DNA from: Paraburkholderia sp. CNPSo 3274
GTDB taxonomy: Bacteria > Pseudomonadota > Gammaproteobacteria > Burkholderiales > Burkholderiaceae
Assembly (NCBI RefSeq): GCF_024206475.1
Contig: NZ_JAMBPR010000022.1
Location: 1 to 64,000, forward strand
Reading direction: 5' to 3'
DNA: 64,000 nt
Shown: positions 17,012 through 26,160 of the stretch, in pieces
Numbering within the stretch: position 1 is the stretch's first letter
Layout of the letters: every line of letters begins with the position of its first letter
The notes under the pieces: generated by a model
Told to the model about the DNA's origin: nothing
The model's database searches: none
Seen by the model: only the letters and a program-made list of their open reading frames with translations
Made by a program: the position numbers and the translations under genes

Positions 17012-18765
17012 GTGTCGACCTTGGTTTTCGAAGCGATCTTTTGCAGTGCATACAATGCGACGAGTTGCGCAGTATGGTTTTGATAGGCCGGCTCGTGCTT
17101 GATCCCAGGCAAACCGAACTGCTGCTGAATCGATGCCGCACCGCTACGAAGGGGAAAAGCCCCCGAACTGACCGGCACAGTACCGTCGCCTCCGCCGTCC
17201 TGCGCGGCACAGACAAGATCCCAGTAACTCGTATCCATGACAGTGGCACCATTGAGGCCGGGTGTCACAGTCAAACCGCCACCAACATGAAGCGGATTCC
17301 TCCCGTCATCGCGTACGCCACCAAAGCCCATATTCCTTACATCTTCGGGCGTAGGTGGCGCCTTTGCGTCGGGTGCAACCATGCCGCGTTTAATTTTCCA
17401 ATGCACGCCCTCGAAACTTGGAACTTTTCTGTCCTTTCCATAAAAAACATAGGTATTGGCATGATAAGAGTCTCGAATGCCATCGTGAAAATCACGGGCC
17501 TTACCAACATTTTTCTCAAAATCCGACCACGTGAGATTGTTTCCGCCTTCCGGGCTTAGCCATTCCTTACGCGCCAACCCCCACCAACGGTCCTGTCGCA
17601 GGTAGATATCCTGATACGGATTACCCGAACCCGGTTCAGCGTTACCTACTGTTTTCCCGGAAGGCCCGTCTATGGTCAGCCAGCCCGCACGATACTGGTC
17701 TGTCGGCAATAGCTGCAGTGCTCCCGGCGCCTGCGCGAAAACCGCCGTAACGTCCGGCCCTGTGTACCCGATCGTGCGAGCCCCCAGCTGGGCAGCGAGT
17801 TTGTCTTTCGGATGCAACCAGGACGGTTGAATCTCGTCGGCCATACCGATCTTGCACCGACGATATGCGACGGCCGCGCCGACAGCGGGCATCACACCGT
17901 GAACAATGCCAGCGATCGTCTCCTGCATCCCTTCAAGCTTCTGGCAGGCTCGCGCCACCAGTCCGCCCATCGAATGCGTGACCAGCACGACCTGCGAACA
18001 GCGCGACTTGCCCCGATTATTCTCATCAATGACGAAATGGATTCGCTTACGCAACAAATCTGCGGCCGCTTTGTTACTGTCAAGCCAGTTGTAGCCAAAT
18101 GCATAGACCGGCATCCTGAATCGTGCGCGTGCAATCAGGTCGTCTGAAAACAAATCTGCGGTGCCTTTTTCAGCCAGAGTCGACCACCCTTCAGCCTGCG
18201 GCATCGACATGCGAATACCCGATGTCAACGGCTGCACGTCCCGTGATTGACCAGGCACAGGAGTCGCGGACATGGCAACGTATGAAAACTGCTGCCACCT
18301 TGCCGGATTGAATCCCTGACCATTCAGAACCTGCTCCAGCCAAACCAGAAAGCTACTGTACGACGTCTCGCCAACCTCCCCCCAGCCACGAGACACGTAC
18401 GATTTTGTCTCGTAAATCGACCCTGCGGGTTGCGTCGGTACGGCCCCGTCGGGGTCCACCTCAACTCCAGCAGGATCCAATACTTTCTGTCGATCGCCGG
18501 TACTCTTTGTCAACATGTCACGCAAAAGCGTCGTAGGTATTCCCCCAGTGCTATCGAGCCGCCATACAGGGGTGCCGCGAGCTTTACTCCGCAGATTCGA
18601 TCCCATGATTCCCGGTACAAAGATCACCGGCAGGACGTGGTCCGGTGGTAATTCCAGGATAACCGGGTCGGTAATATGAGCAGCGGTCAACTGCCAGCTG
18701 AATTCATGCCCACCATCGGCACTAACGTTTCCCGGCGCGTACCGGGTTTGATCGACTTCACTCAT
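17008..18765 (-). CDS. Tle4-like T6SS lipase effector
   Basis: 585 residues. The N-terminal PVIFVPGIMGSNL resembles the oxyanion region of LCAT/lipase-type alpha/beta hydrolases. The nucleophile elbow is VTHSMGGL with Ser near residue 265, preceded by Thr rather than Gly. A GDGTVPVSSG motif near 527 offers the acid and HEPAYQNH near 557-564 offers histidines. There is no signal peptide, as expected for T6SS cargo. The gene follows the VgrG C-terminal ORF (1-bp TAATG overlap) and precedes the Tli4-like gene, giving a vgrG-effector-immunity module. The phospholipase substrate is inferred from the family. Confidence 0.82.
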   Translation of the reverse strand: MSEVDQTRYAPGNVSADGGHEFSWQLTAAHITDPVILELPPDHVLPVIFVPGIMGSNLRSKARGTPVWRLDSTGGIPTTLLRDMLTKSTGDRQKVLDPAGVEVDPDGAVPTQPAGSIYETKSYVSRGWGEVGETSYSSFLVWLEQVLNGQGFNPARWQQFSYVAMSATPVPGQSRDVQPLTSGIRMSMPQAEGWSTLAEKGTADLFSDDLIARARFRMPVYAFGYNWLDSNKAAADLLRKRIHFVIDENNRGKSRCSQVVLVTHSMGGLVARACQKLEGMQETIAGIVHGVMPAVGAAVAYRRCKIGMADEIQPSWLHPKDKLAAQLGARTIGYTGPDVTAVFAQAPGALQLLPTDQYRAGWLTIDGPSGKTVGNAEPGSGNPYQDIYLRQDRWWGLARKEWLSPEGGNNLTWSDFEKNVGKARDFHDGIRDSYHANTYVFYGKDRKVPSFEGVHWKIKRGMVAPDAKAPPTPEDVRNMGFGGVRDDGRNPLHVGGGLTVTPGLNGATVMDTSYWDLVCAAQDGGGDGTVPVSSGAFPLRSGAASIQQQFGLPGIKHEPAYQNHTAQLVALYALQKIASKTKVDT

Positions 18766-19820
18766 TACGCGCTGCCTCCGTTGGATAAATCAGGAAAGCG
18801 TACGCGCAGACCTTCCACGGATACGCCCTGCTGCAGGTTGATCAGGCCTTGCGCGTCCGTGACACCGTGAATTTCGCCACCATCGGCGCGGGTCAGGATA
18901 TACGCCCTGTTCTTGGCTGCTTCGCCGTTGGGCAACTGGACACGGAAGCGTTCATTAAAGGGAGTGCCATTCCAGCCGTTCGCGGCAATCGACAGCGTTT
19001 GCGCCCCGCGTTTGCCCCAATAGGCACATTTTTCAAGAATGTCTCCGGAGGTGCCATTTTCAATGCGCTCGCCACTGATCCGGATATACGATCCACCAGC
19101 CCCAATCCAGACCTCCTTTGCGGCAGTAAGGATGAGTTTTCCGTCGACACTGGTAATCGTGACGTCTTTCAGCGCAGAGAGGGACATTCCGTCGCCCTGC
19201 GCCTCCATTTCGACCTTGCCCTTGGCAGCGAAGATCTTTACACCCAGCTTCTGGGCAAAGAGGGATATCGCCTGACCCGCGGCCACAGTGAATTTCTTCA
19301 ATACACCAAAGTCCGCATTACCACCCGCGGTAGCAAACAGATTGCCACCAGCGCTGGCCTGAAGATCATTTCCGGACACGAACCCCATGCCGGCCGGGGC
19401 ACTGAGAAGCACGCCGGCCTTCTTAAGGTCCTTCAACGTATCGTCGAGTAGTGCTTTCTGTCGCGTAACCTCGGCGCCGTAGGCTTGCGATGCCACCGCT
19501 GCATCGGTCAACGCCTGAAGTTGCGCCAATGCCTGCTCCAAAAGTGTCTGTGCGGGCTGCATGTCAAGTTGCTGTCCGCTGGCCCGCGACTGTTCGTCAG
19601 CAGAGATCAACACGCCTTTACCGCCGCGCACTGCTACATGGTCATCACTGCGCAGCTCCGCTCCGCTACCTCGCTTCTCGCGGCTAGAATTGACGATGTT
19701 CCCGAGAGTCAACTGGCTCTTGCCACCGCCCTCGGTTGCAATCTTAATGTGCTCCTCCCCTTCAAAGTCTTCGAGCTGAACGGTATTATTCGACTGCGTG
19801 TGAATAACGTTGCGCGTCAT
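18765..19820 (-). CDS. VgrG C-terminal half (DUF2345) as a separate ORF
   Basis: 351 residues. It begins with TRNVIHTQSNNTVQLEDFEG and EEHIKIATEGGGKSQLTLG, which in ordinary VgrG proteins follows directly after the OB-fold. It continues into the DUF2345 beta-helix, with SAPAGMGFVSGNDLQAS and repeats such as DVTITSVDGKLILTAAKEV. The last ~80 residues form a small domain with NGEAAKNRAYILTRADGGEIHG, possibly an adaptor for the lipase encoded next. The upstream vgrG ORF stops inside its start region (ATGA at 19817-19820). The product could assemble in trans with the N-terminal half, or the pair could be a frameshifted vgrG. Confidence 0.8.
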   Translation of the reverse strand: MTRNVIHTQSNNTVQLEDFEGEEHIKIATEGGGKSQLTLGNIVNSSREKRGSGAELRSDDHVAVRGGKGVLISADEQSRASGQQLDMQPAQTLLEQALAQLQALTDAAVASQAYGAEVTRQKALLDDTLKDLKKAGVLLSAPAGMGFVSGNDLQASAGGNLFATAGGNADFGVLKKFTVAAGQAISLFAQKLGVKIFAAKGKVEMEAQGDGMSLSALKDVTITSVDGKLILTAAKEVWIGAGGSYIRISGERIENGTSGDILEKCAYWGKRGAQTLSIAANGWNGTPFNERFRVQLPNGEAAKNRAYILTRADGGEIHGVTDAQGLINLQQGVSVEGLRVRFPDLSNGGSA

Positions 19821-21265
19821 CCAGCGATCGTCGCTCGTGATACATCCGGATTCACGCTGTCGTGCATCACGTGAGCGATAAACGGAAAATCCGGATTGCC
19901 GTTCTCAAAGCCGACTTCGACGCCCGAGCCGTCTAGCGCCGGGAAATGAGTACCGGTGGTCCTGGGACCAGCAAAGGACTTCGCGATACGCATCCAGCAA
20001 CTCGTCAACCCGCCCGTACGCTCTTCGCGGTCAAAGTCGAACGAGACCATATAGTGGCCGTCCTTGTTGACGTAGCTATATTTGTATCGGTTCGGGGATG
20101 TAATACGTCCGCTGATGGTGCCGTGGATTTTGGGCCACGTCTCTTCAAGCAGGGGCATACGGTAGATCAGGTGTGACGGGATCGCCGTATAGGTGTTGTG
20201 GTAGGTCTTGTCGCGCGACCCACTGTGTTCAACGCGCGTGATCAATTGACCGTACTCGGCCTCGGGCAGCGTCCGGTTGGTAAAGCGGAAAACGCGGCCG
20301 GGCGCGACACACAGCACGTTACCCTCGCCCGTATAGACGATCTTTTCGCACAGCAGCGCTTCATGCCGCAACTGGGCTTCCCACTCAGCCTGATCGTCAC
20401 TCAGGTGTCCGGCTGCCCAGACGTCAGGCGTACCCCACGTGGTCTTGTCGTCCGGCGCGGCGTTGGCTTCCCCATCAATGGGCTGCGGCGCCTTGCGGTG
20501 GTTGTAGTGGCGTACAGTGACCGCCTGGGCGATCGTCTTCGTGCGGGTCTCGAACGTCTCGACCGACTCGGCACCTGTGCTTTCAAGACCAGAGGCTGGC
20601 CTGAAGGGCGCGACGAATGTGTCGCTGCGCTCGTAGTGCGTGAAATCATCGCCGAAGTGCGTCACTTCGCCATATTCGCCTTGGCGAACCACAAACCAGA
20701 TTCCTGAACGGCGCGCGAGACGGGTAAAAAACTCGAGGTCCGTCTCGTTCCATTGCATCACGAAGTCGCGCTTCGGATACTCACGACGGAGCGTGAATTC
20801 AAAGTCACTTGTGCCGGCGCCGAACCCCTGCTCGCGGAATATCTGCTCGATGATTTCGGGATCGGTCTGCCCTAGGAAGATGCGGCAGCGTTTGATGTTT
20901 CTCAGCAGCGCGATACGCGACTCGAGCACGGCCTCGTAGGTTGTCTCGTCCCTGCTACTGGAAAGCTGGTTAAACTGTGTAATGACACCCTGAAACTGTC
21001 GGCCAGGGCCAGCAGGCAGCGCCGCGCCGGCCAGGGTGGGCGGCAGGATGGAAAAGACAGCCGTCTTCGTCAAGATGTCGTCTACAGGCAGATCAGCGAC
21101 CCGGTGAGTCAGCTTTATCTTGAAGTGGGTCGGTGCACCCGCCTCCTCCACACCTGTAAAATCGACGACATCGAACCCCGGCGCGGACTTGCTGCCGGTG
21201 ACCTCAAGATGATAGGCCTGCAGGCCATCCCTTCTCAGGGCTCCGATCGCTTCGTTGACACCCAT
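19817..21265 (-). CDS. vgrG: VgrG N-terminal part (gp27/gp5-like spike)
   Basis: 482 residues from the ATG at 21265, which has GAGGAG about eight bases upstream; the longer ORF begins at a TTG and is rejected. The gp27-like domains show FQGVITQFNQLSSSRDETTY, LLRNIKRCRIFLGQTDPEII, MQWNETDLEFFTRLARRSG and YHNTYTAIPS. The gp5 OB-fold shows HGTISGRIT, then CWMRIAKSFAGPRTTGTHFP and NPDFPFIAHVMHDSVNPD. The protein ends right after this, at IAG, where VgrGs normally continue into DUF2345. It forms the trimeric spike that PAAR caps. Confidence 0.88.
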   Translation of the reverse strand: MGVNEAIGALRRDGLQAYHLEVTGSKSAPGFDVVDFTGVEEAGAPTHFKIKLTHRVADLPVDDILTKTAVFSILPPTLAGAALPAGPGRQFQGVITQFNQLSSSRDETTYEAVLESRIALLRNIKRCRIFLGQTDPEIIEQIFREQGFGAGTSDFEFTLRREYPKRDFVMQWNETDLEFFTRLARRSGIWFVVRQGEYGEVTHFGDDFTHYERSDTFVAPFRPASGLESTGAESVETFETRTKTIAQAVTVRHYNHRKAPQPIDGEANAAPDDKTTWGTPDVWAAGHLSDDQAEWEAQLRHEALLCEKIVYTGEGNVLCVAPGRVFRFTNRTLPEAEYGQLITRVEHSGSRDKTYHNTYTAIPSHLIYRMPLLEETWPKIHGTISGRITSPNRYKYSYVNKDGHYMVSFDFDREERTGGLTSCWMRIAKSFAGPRTTGTHFPALDGSGVEVGFENGNPDFPFIAHVMHDSVNPDVSRATIAG

Positions 21266-21398
21266 CTCCCTCGCTCCTCGGGAAACCTTCCGCAAAACGT
21301 CCAGATCAGAAGTCCTGACCGGACGTCAGGGTGGACAAACATAACGCGTGGTATGAGATGTCTTCCGACGCTACGTACCACTCGCATCCGCACAAGAC

Positions 21399-21860
21399 TC
21401 AGGCAGCGGAAATGTCCCTGTCTCGCGTCTCAACAGAAAAGTCAGGCGCTGTAGCCGATTTCGCCGCATCCAGATCCCGCGTGTTCTTCTGTACGGCGAT
21501 GGCCGCGAAGGCGCTCAGAGCGAACGACATTCCGTAGAACCCCTTTTCGCTGAGCGTGAACGACGCGTTGAACAGTCCGATGCAAAGCAGGGCAATCCCC
21601 GTCAGCAACGCAGCCCACGTAATACCGTAATAGAGGCCAGTCACCGGGACGCCCTCCAGTCGGTCGCGAACGCTTTTCTGCAGGGAAACTGCCGCATAGA
21701 GCGTCAACACCAGTACGGCGAAGTAGTAGCCCTTTTCATTTAGCTGCATACCGGCGTTCCAAAGTCCAAGCAGGTACGCAATGACACCCGCGAACAATGC
21801 GCACCAGGACGCTGCGATAAAGGCAAATGAGGGGCGGCGATAGCCTTGTATGTGTGACAT
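21399..21860 (-). CDS. YiaA/YiaB-family inner-membrane protein
   Basis: 153 residues with four predicted transmembrane helices in two similar pairs. LLGLWNAGMQLNEKGYYFAVLVL and LCIGLFNASFTLSEKGFYGMSF are the two repeated YiaAB units. E. coli YiaA and YiaB share this fold, but their function is not established. It lies between tssC and vgrG with no core tss role that I know of. The last ~25 residues are charged and cytoplasmic-like. Confidence 0.8.
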   Translation of the reverse strand: MSHIQGYRRPSFAFIAASWCALFAGVIAYLLGLWNAGMQLNEKGYYFAVLVLTLYAAVSLQKSVRDRLEGVPVTGLYYGITWAALLTGIALLCIGLFNASFTLSEKGFYGMSFALSAFAAIAVQKNTRDLDAAKSATAPDFSVETRDRDISAA

Positions 21861-21992
21861 TGATCCAGTTCCTTTTCTGCAATTGATGGGCGGCCTCTAT
21901 CGGCAAACGCCCTCTTTTATTTCGCCCTGGTCCAGCCGTCGTCAGGTCCTTCAACCTATGGACGTAGACCACGTGACTTATGGGCGCGCGGC

Positions 21993-23678
21993 CTACAGCG
22001 AAGGAGGAACGGGGCGCGGCTGGAGCGACCCGTTCCTCAAGATGACCCACTCAGTTCTTGGCCTTGGGCATCTGCGACACCATCGACAGGCCGATGTCCA
22101 TGCCTCGATCTGGAAGTGCGGGATGACGTATAGCTTGACGCGGAAGAAGCCCGGGTTGTCCTCAATATCCTCGACCGTGACCTTGGCCTCGCGCAGCGGG
22201 TGCGAAGCCTGAAGCTCGTCACCGAGGTCCTTCATCTCGGTCACGAGCCCCTTGATCCAGTTGTTCAGCTCGAGCTCCAGCACACGCCGGTCCTTTGTCG
22301 TGCCGATGTTCTCGCGCTGGATGAGCTTCAGGTAGTGCGCAATACGCGAAAGCAGGAAGATATACGGCAGACGCGCATTGATGCGACTGTTGGCCGTCGC
22401 CTCCCTGGTCTCGTACAGCGCAGGCTTCTGGGCCGAATTGGCCGAGAAAAAGCACGCATAGTCGTGATTCTTGTAGAACGACAGCGGAATGAAGCCGAGG
22501 TTGGCAAACTCGAACTCACGCGTCTCGGGAATCAGCACTTCGGTCGGGATCTTCGGCTGTACGCCCGTACCGAGGTCATACAGATGAACCGGCAAGTCTT
22601 CGACCTTGCCACCTGCCTGCGGACCACGCACCTGGACACACCAGCCGTTGTCCATGAAGCTGCGGGCCATATTCGCGGAGAACGCGAACGACGCGTTGAC
22701 CCACAGGTACTTCTCGTGGTTCGGGCCCATGACGTCTTCCTGATAGTTGAAGCTGCGCACCGGTGTTGTGTCCGGGCCATACGGCAGACGGCCGAGCACA
22801 CGCGGCATCGTCAGGCCGATATAGCGTGCATCGTCCGTATCGCGGAAGCTCTTCCACTTGATGTACTCGGCGCGATCAAAGTAGTTACCGATATCCTGGA
22901 TGGCGGCCACCTCTTCCATCGTCTTCTTGCCGAAGAACGCCGGACTAACACAGCCGATGAACGGCATATGCGCGGCGGCCGCCACCTTCGAGATGTTGCG
23001 AAGGAGCGCGATATCCTGCGGCGAGTTCGTGAAGTCGTAATCGGCGATCATCGCACTGATAGGCTGACCGCCCGGCGCGTCGTACTCGTCGATATAGGTG
23101 TGGCGGTAAAGGCCACTCTGGATTATTTCGGCGCAGTCCTCAAAGTCGCGCAGGAGGTCTTCCTTTGACAGATCGAGCATTTCGACGCGTACATTGCGGC
23201 GAAAATCGATGCGATCGACGTTGAACTTCACGCCACGCCAGCGCGACTCGAGCCGCTGGAACTCGGGGTGATGCATAACAGCGTCGAGTTGCCGGCTGAT
23301 CTGCTCGTCAAGCTGCCCGATATGAAAATCGAGCAGCGACTTGTCCAGTCGCTCGACGGGCTTGCTGCTGTTGCCTACCAGTTCGAGGAACGCGCTCATG
23401 CCGCGCGCGATACGCTCGCTCGCAGACGATTCGGAGAGCAGGTCGCTGTTCTGGAAAGCCTCGAGCGGTCGTGCTTCGCTGACCGGTTGAAGATTGATCT
23501 TTTCGCACAGCGCCTGATAAACGCTGTTGTGGTCCGCTTCGTGGGCGTGCAGCACGACGCTTTCGCGTGTTCCCGTCCGCTGGGATTCGTTGTGTGCCAT
23601 GTGATGTCCTGTCGGCCGATCTGCGGCCATAGAGATTCGTGATGCGGTGAAGGCCCGTTTGGCCTTTGTCTCAGGCAT
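21993..23678 (-). CDS. tssC: T6SS contractile sheath large subunit TssC, with a C-terminal frameshift
   Basis: 561 residues as read. The sheath-family core is clear: RLESRWRGVKFNVDRIDF, DEYDAPGGQPISAMIADYDF, SPAFFGKK, GLTMPRVLGRLPYG, WVNASFAFSANMARSF and ARLPYIFLLSRIAHYLK. After VIPHFQIE the frame runs into unrelated AWTSACRWCRRC... and stops at 21993. One extra G in the GG run at 22102-22103 restores GMDIGLSMVSQMPKAKN and a stop at 22051, the normal TssC end. So the gene has a 1-bp deletion, unless this is a sequencing error. The ATG at 23678 overlaps tssB; an ATG at 23600 has a better ribosome site (AGGA, 7-8 bases). Confidence 0.9.
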   Translation of the reverse strand: MPETKAKRAFTASRISMAADRPTGHHMAHNESQRTGTRESVVLHAHEADHNSVYQALCEKINLQPVSEARPLEAFQNSDLLSESSASERIARGMSAFLELVGNSSKPVERLDKSLLDFHIGQLDEQISRQLDAVMHHPEFQRLESRWRGVKFNVDRIDFRRNVRVEMLDLSKEDLLRDFEDCAEIIQSGLYRHTYIDEYDAPGGQPISAMIADYDFTNSPQDIALLRNISKVAAAAHMPFIGCVSPAFFGKKTMEEVAAIQDIGNYFDRAEYIKWKSFRDTDDARYIGLTMPRVLGRLPYGPDTTPVRSFNYQEDVMGPNHEKYLWVNASFAFSANMARSFMDNGWCVQVRGPQAGGKVEDLPVHLYDLGTGVQPKIPTEVLIPETREFEFANLGFIPLSFYKNHDYACFFSANSAQKPALYETREATANSRINARLPYIFLLSRIAHYLKLIQRENIGTTKDRRVLELELNNWIKGLVTEMKDLGDELQASHPLREAKVTVEDIEDNPGFFRVKLYVIPHFQIEAWTSACRWCRRCPRPRTEWVILRNGSLQPRPVPPSL

Positions 23679-24186
23679 GACCTTCAGGGTGCATTGCCGC
23701 GGTCGCGATCTGCGACAGTTCTTCGCGCAGGCGTGCCGACAATGTCGAATCCTTCAGGACCTTCTCGAACTCGCGGCGGAAAGTGCCTTTATCCAAAAGG
23801 TTACTTTTCAAATCACGCAGCAGATTGCGCATCGCAAGCATGGCCTGCAGTTCCGGAATTTGACGGGCAACCTGTTCCGGCTCAAAATCCTTCATCGCAC
23901 GGAAGTTCAACGAGACCGGGAGTTCAATGCCATCGCCAGCCAGCGTGTTTTCCGCAGCGATCTTCAGCTCCGGATTGAAGTCCGCCAGGACGCTGTCAAA
24001 ATTATTCTTGTTGATCGAGACTTTCTTGCGCTCACCCAACCCTCCTGCCGCCTTGTCGGCACTGAAGTCCCCCGCCACAAGCAGTTTCAGAGGCAGTTCG
24101 ACCTTCTTCTGCGCGCCACCCGTGTGCAGATCAACGGAGATGTTAATTCTGCTTGACGGAATTTCTCTCTGATAGTTGTCTGCCAT
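23671..24186 (-). CDS. tssB: T6SS contractile sheath small subunit TssB
   Basis: 171 residues from the ATG at 24186, which has GGGGA about six bases upstream; an ATG at 24198 would precede the ribosome site. Family features are RINISVDLHTGGAQKKVELPLKLLVAGDF, VSINKNNFDSVLADFNPEL, LNFRAMKDFEPEQVARQIPEL and a C-terminal helix with LLRDLKSNLLDKGTFRREFEK. TssB and TssC form the sheath that contracts to eject the Hcp tube. It is the first gene of the long minus-strand arm. Confidence 0.94.
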   Translation of the reverse strand: MADNYQREIPSSRINISVDLHTGGAQKKVELPLKLLVAGDFSADKAAGGLGERKKVSINKNNFDSVLADFNPELKIAAENTLAGDGIELPVSLNFRAMKDFEPEQVARQIPELQAMLAMRNLLRDLKSNLLDKGTFRREFEKVLKDSTLSARLREELSQIATAAMHPEGHA

Positions 24187-24798
24187 GCCATTCCCCAAAA
24201 ATTGGTGACTCGGGTGTCCCGTTTCCCGTATCAGCTGACTATCACCGTAGGCGCCTCCGGGGTTTGCAGCCAGTGCGGCCTTATTCCGGCAGGACTCCTA
24301 TTCAGGTGCATTCCCTCATTGTGAGAGCGAACGGTGTTTTTCACCCATCGTGTCGGTTTGGAAGTAAACCGGGTAAACCGCTTTTCGTCAATCCGAATTA
24401 CGCAGGAGGATTTTTTAGATTGTGAATAAATGTGAAATTCAGACGCGTCGCAATGACACGCTCTTGCTAGCGACGTAATTGCGTGTGATTGTCGCTGACC
24501 GTAATTGCTCCTCGCAAGCGAGCATGAACTGAAAACACCGGGAGCCGTTGACATCCATCAGAATTCGCCGCATTTTCAGGGCGAATTGCTCGATTCATCA
24601 ATTTCTGGATACGCATTTCGTACGGAAATTGTTAAATATGTGAACAACTATCAGATAGACGGCTTGAATGTTCTTCCTTTTTCTTGATTGAAACGTGTTG
24701 AGTGATCGTTATGGATTGTTTGCTGGACGATGTGTAATTAATTGTGGTTACAATCCGATACCCGATGTTCAGTAAACCTCATTGATCACAATCACAAT
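24187..24798. promoter_or_regulatory. Divergent promoter region between tssB and tssK
   Basis: About 610 bases without a credible gene and clearly AT-richer than its flanks, especially 24400-24790. It must hold the start signals for both T6SS arms. A sigma-70-like element toward tssB is listed separately. No convincing -24/-12 site and no strong sigma-70 promoter toward tssK was found. Low-GC stretches of this kind are often bound by H-NS-type silencers, which is only a possibility here. Confidence 0.5.
24363..24391 (-). promoter_or_regulatory. Possible sigma-70 promoter for tssB
   Basis: On the minus strand TTGACG (24391-24386) and TTTACT (24368-24363) are separated by 17 bases. This would give a leader of about 170 bases before tssB. 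The -10 is a moderate match only. Confidence 0.35.
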
Positions 24799-26160
24799 AT
24801 GCGGACATTCAAACCGCTGTGGCAAGAGGGCATTGTGCTCTCCCCGCATCATTTTCAGCAGCAGGGCCGTTGGTGGGAATTCGCCCAACAACAGTTCGTC
24901 CCGCTCGCGATAGCGGAGCCATGGGGCGTGCTGGAAGCCGGGCCGGACGAGGAGCTTTTGCTCAACGGACGCGTGAAGCTCACTACCCTCAAGATGCGCT
25001 TCGCTGATGGCACGCCCATCGATACATCAATCGCTGATGTACTGCCGCCGGCGCGGGATCTCGCTCGCGATGTTGCGGCCGATGTTCAGAGTGTGATCGT
25101 GTACGTGGGGCTCCCGCTGTTCGATGCAGTCGGGAACAACTGCCGCATGGACGGGGAAGCGGCCTCGCGGCCACGACGCTACTTCCGCGAGTATGTAGAA
25201 GTCCCGGACCTGCACGGCACGACGGACGCAGAGCTTGCGGTCGAGCGCCATGCGCTCCAGCTGCTTTTCGATTTCGAGTCGCATGCCGATTACGTCGTCT
25301 GCCCGATTTTCCGGCTTGTGCGGGGCCAGCGTGGCGTATTCGAGGTGGATCATGACTGGGTGCCGCCCTGCCTTGCGCTCTCCGGTCATCCGCGTCACGA
25401 GGAGCGGGTCTCGCGCATTGCCGATATTCTCCAGGCGAAAAGCATTGCACTGGCTGCACGACGCAGCGAGCGCATCGACGACGTCGCCGAATTCGGCGTA
25501 GCGGACGTCTCGCTCTTCTGGCTCCTTCACTGCCTGAATACGCAGTGGCCCGAACTGCGCTTTCTCGCGAGCCACCCGTACCAGCCGCCCGAACGGCTCT
25601 ATCACGTCCTGGCGCAACTTACCGGCGCGCTGATGACCTTCTCGACGCGGGCAAACCTCGCCGAGATTCCGGCGTACGAGCATGCTCGCCAGGACGAGGT
25701 TTTCTCGAAGCTGGAAACGCTGATCCGCGAACTGCTGGACGCCGTCATTCCCTCGCGCGTGGTGCCGATCGGCCTGCTGAAAAAGGCGACGACGTACTGG
25801 AGTGGCCAGATCCACGACGATCGGCTGCTCGAAGGCGCCGACTGGTATCTTTCGGTCAATGCAGCGATGCCCGCTTTCGATCTGGTCGAATTGCTCCCGC
25901 GACTGTGCAAGATTGGCGCACCCGACGAGGTCACCCATATCGTCAACGCTGCACTCCCCGGCGTGCCGCTTCGTGCGGTACAGCGTGTACCAGCCGCCAT
26001 TCCGGTCCGCCTTGAGAACCAGTATTTCGCGCTCGACGCGAAGGATCCAGTCTTCACACGGATGCTCGCAGCGCGCACCTGCCAGATCTATCTGCCGGCG
26101 TCCGTTCCCGAGGCGTCGCTGGAGCTCTATGCCGTGCTGACTTCGCAGGGCGACAAATGA
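24799..26160 (+). CDS. tssK: T6SS baseplate/membrane-complex connector TssK
   Basis: 453 residues from the ATG at 24799 (MRTFKPLWQEGIVLSPHHFQQQ), the conserved TssK N-terminus; the longer ORF from 24742 is rejected. Further matches are FEVDHDWVPPCLALSGHP, SLFWLLHCLNTQWPELRFL, HPYQPPERLYHVLAQLTGAL and WYLSVNAAMP. TssK links the TssFG baseplate wedge to TssL/TssM. There is no obvious Shine-Dalgarno sequence before the start. The stop overlaps tssL as ATGA. Confidence 0.93.
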   Translation: MRTFKPLWQEGIVLSPHHFQQQGRWWEFAQQQFVPLAIAEPWGVLEAGPDEELLLNGRVKLTTLKMRFADGTPIDTSIADVLPPARDLARDVAADVQSVIVYVGLPLFDAVGNNCRMDGEAASRPRRYFREYVEVPDLHGTTDAELAVERHALQLLFDFESHADYVVCPIFRLVRGQRGVFEVDHDWVPPCLALSGHPRHEERVSRIADILQAKSIALAARRSERIDDVAEFGVADVSLFWLLHCLNTQWPELRFLASHPYQPPERLYHVLAQLTGALMTFSTRANLAEIPAYEHARQDEVFSKLETLIRELLDAVIPSRVVPIGLLKKATTYWSGQIHDDRLLEGADWYLSVNAAMPAFDLVELLPRLCKIGAPDEVTHIVNAALPGVPLRAVQRVPAAIPVRLENQYFALDAKDPVFTRMLAARTCQIYLPASVPEASLELYAVLTSQGDK

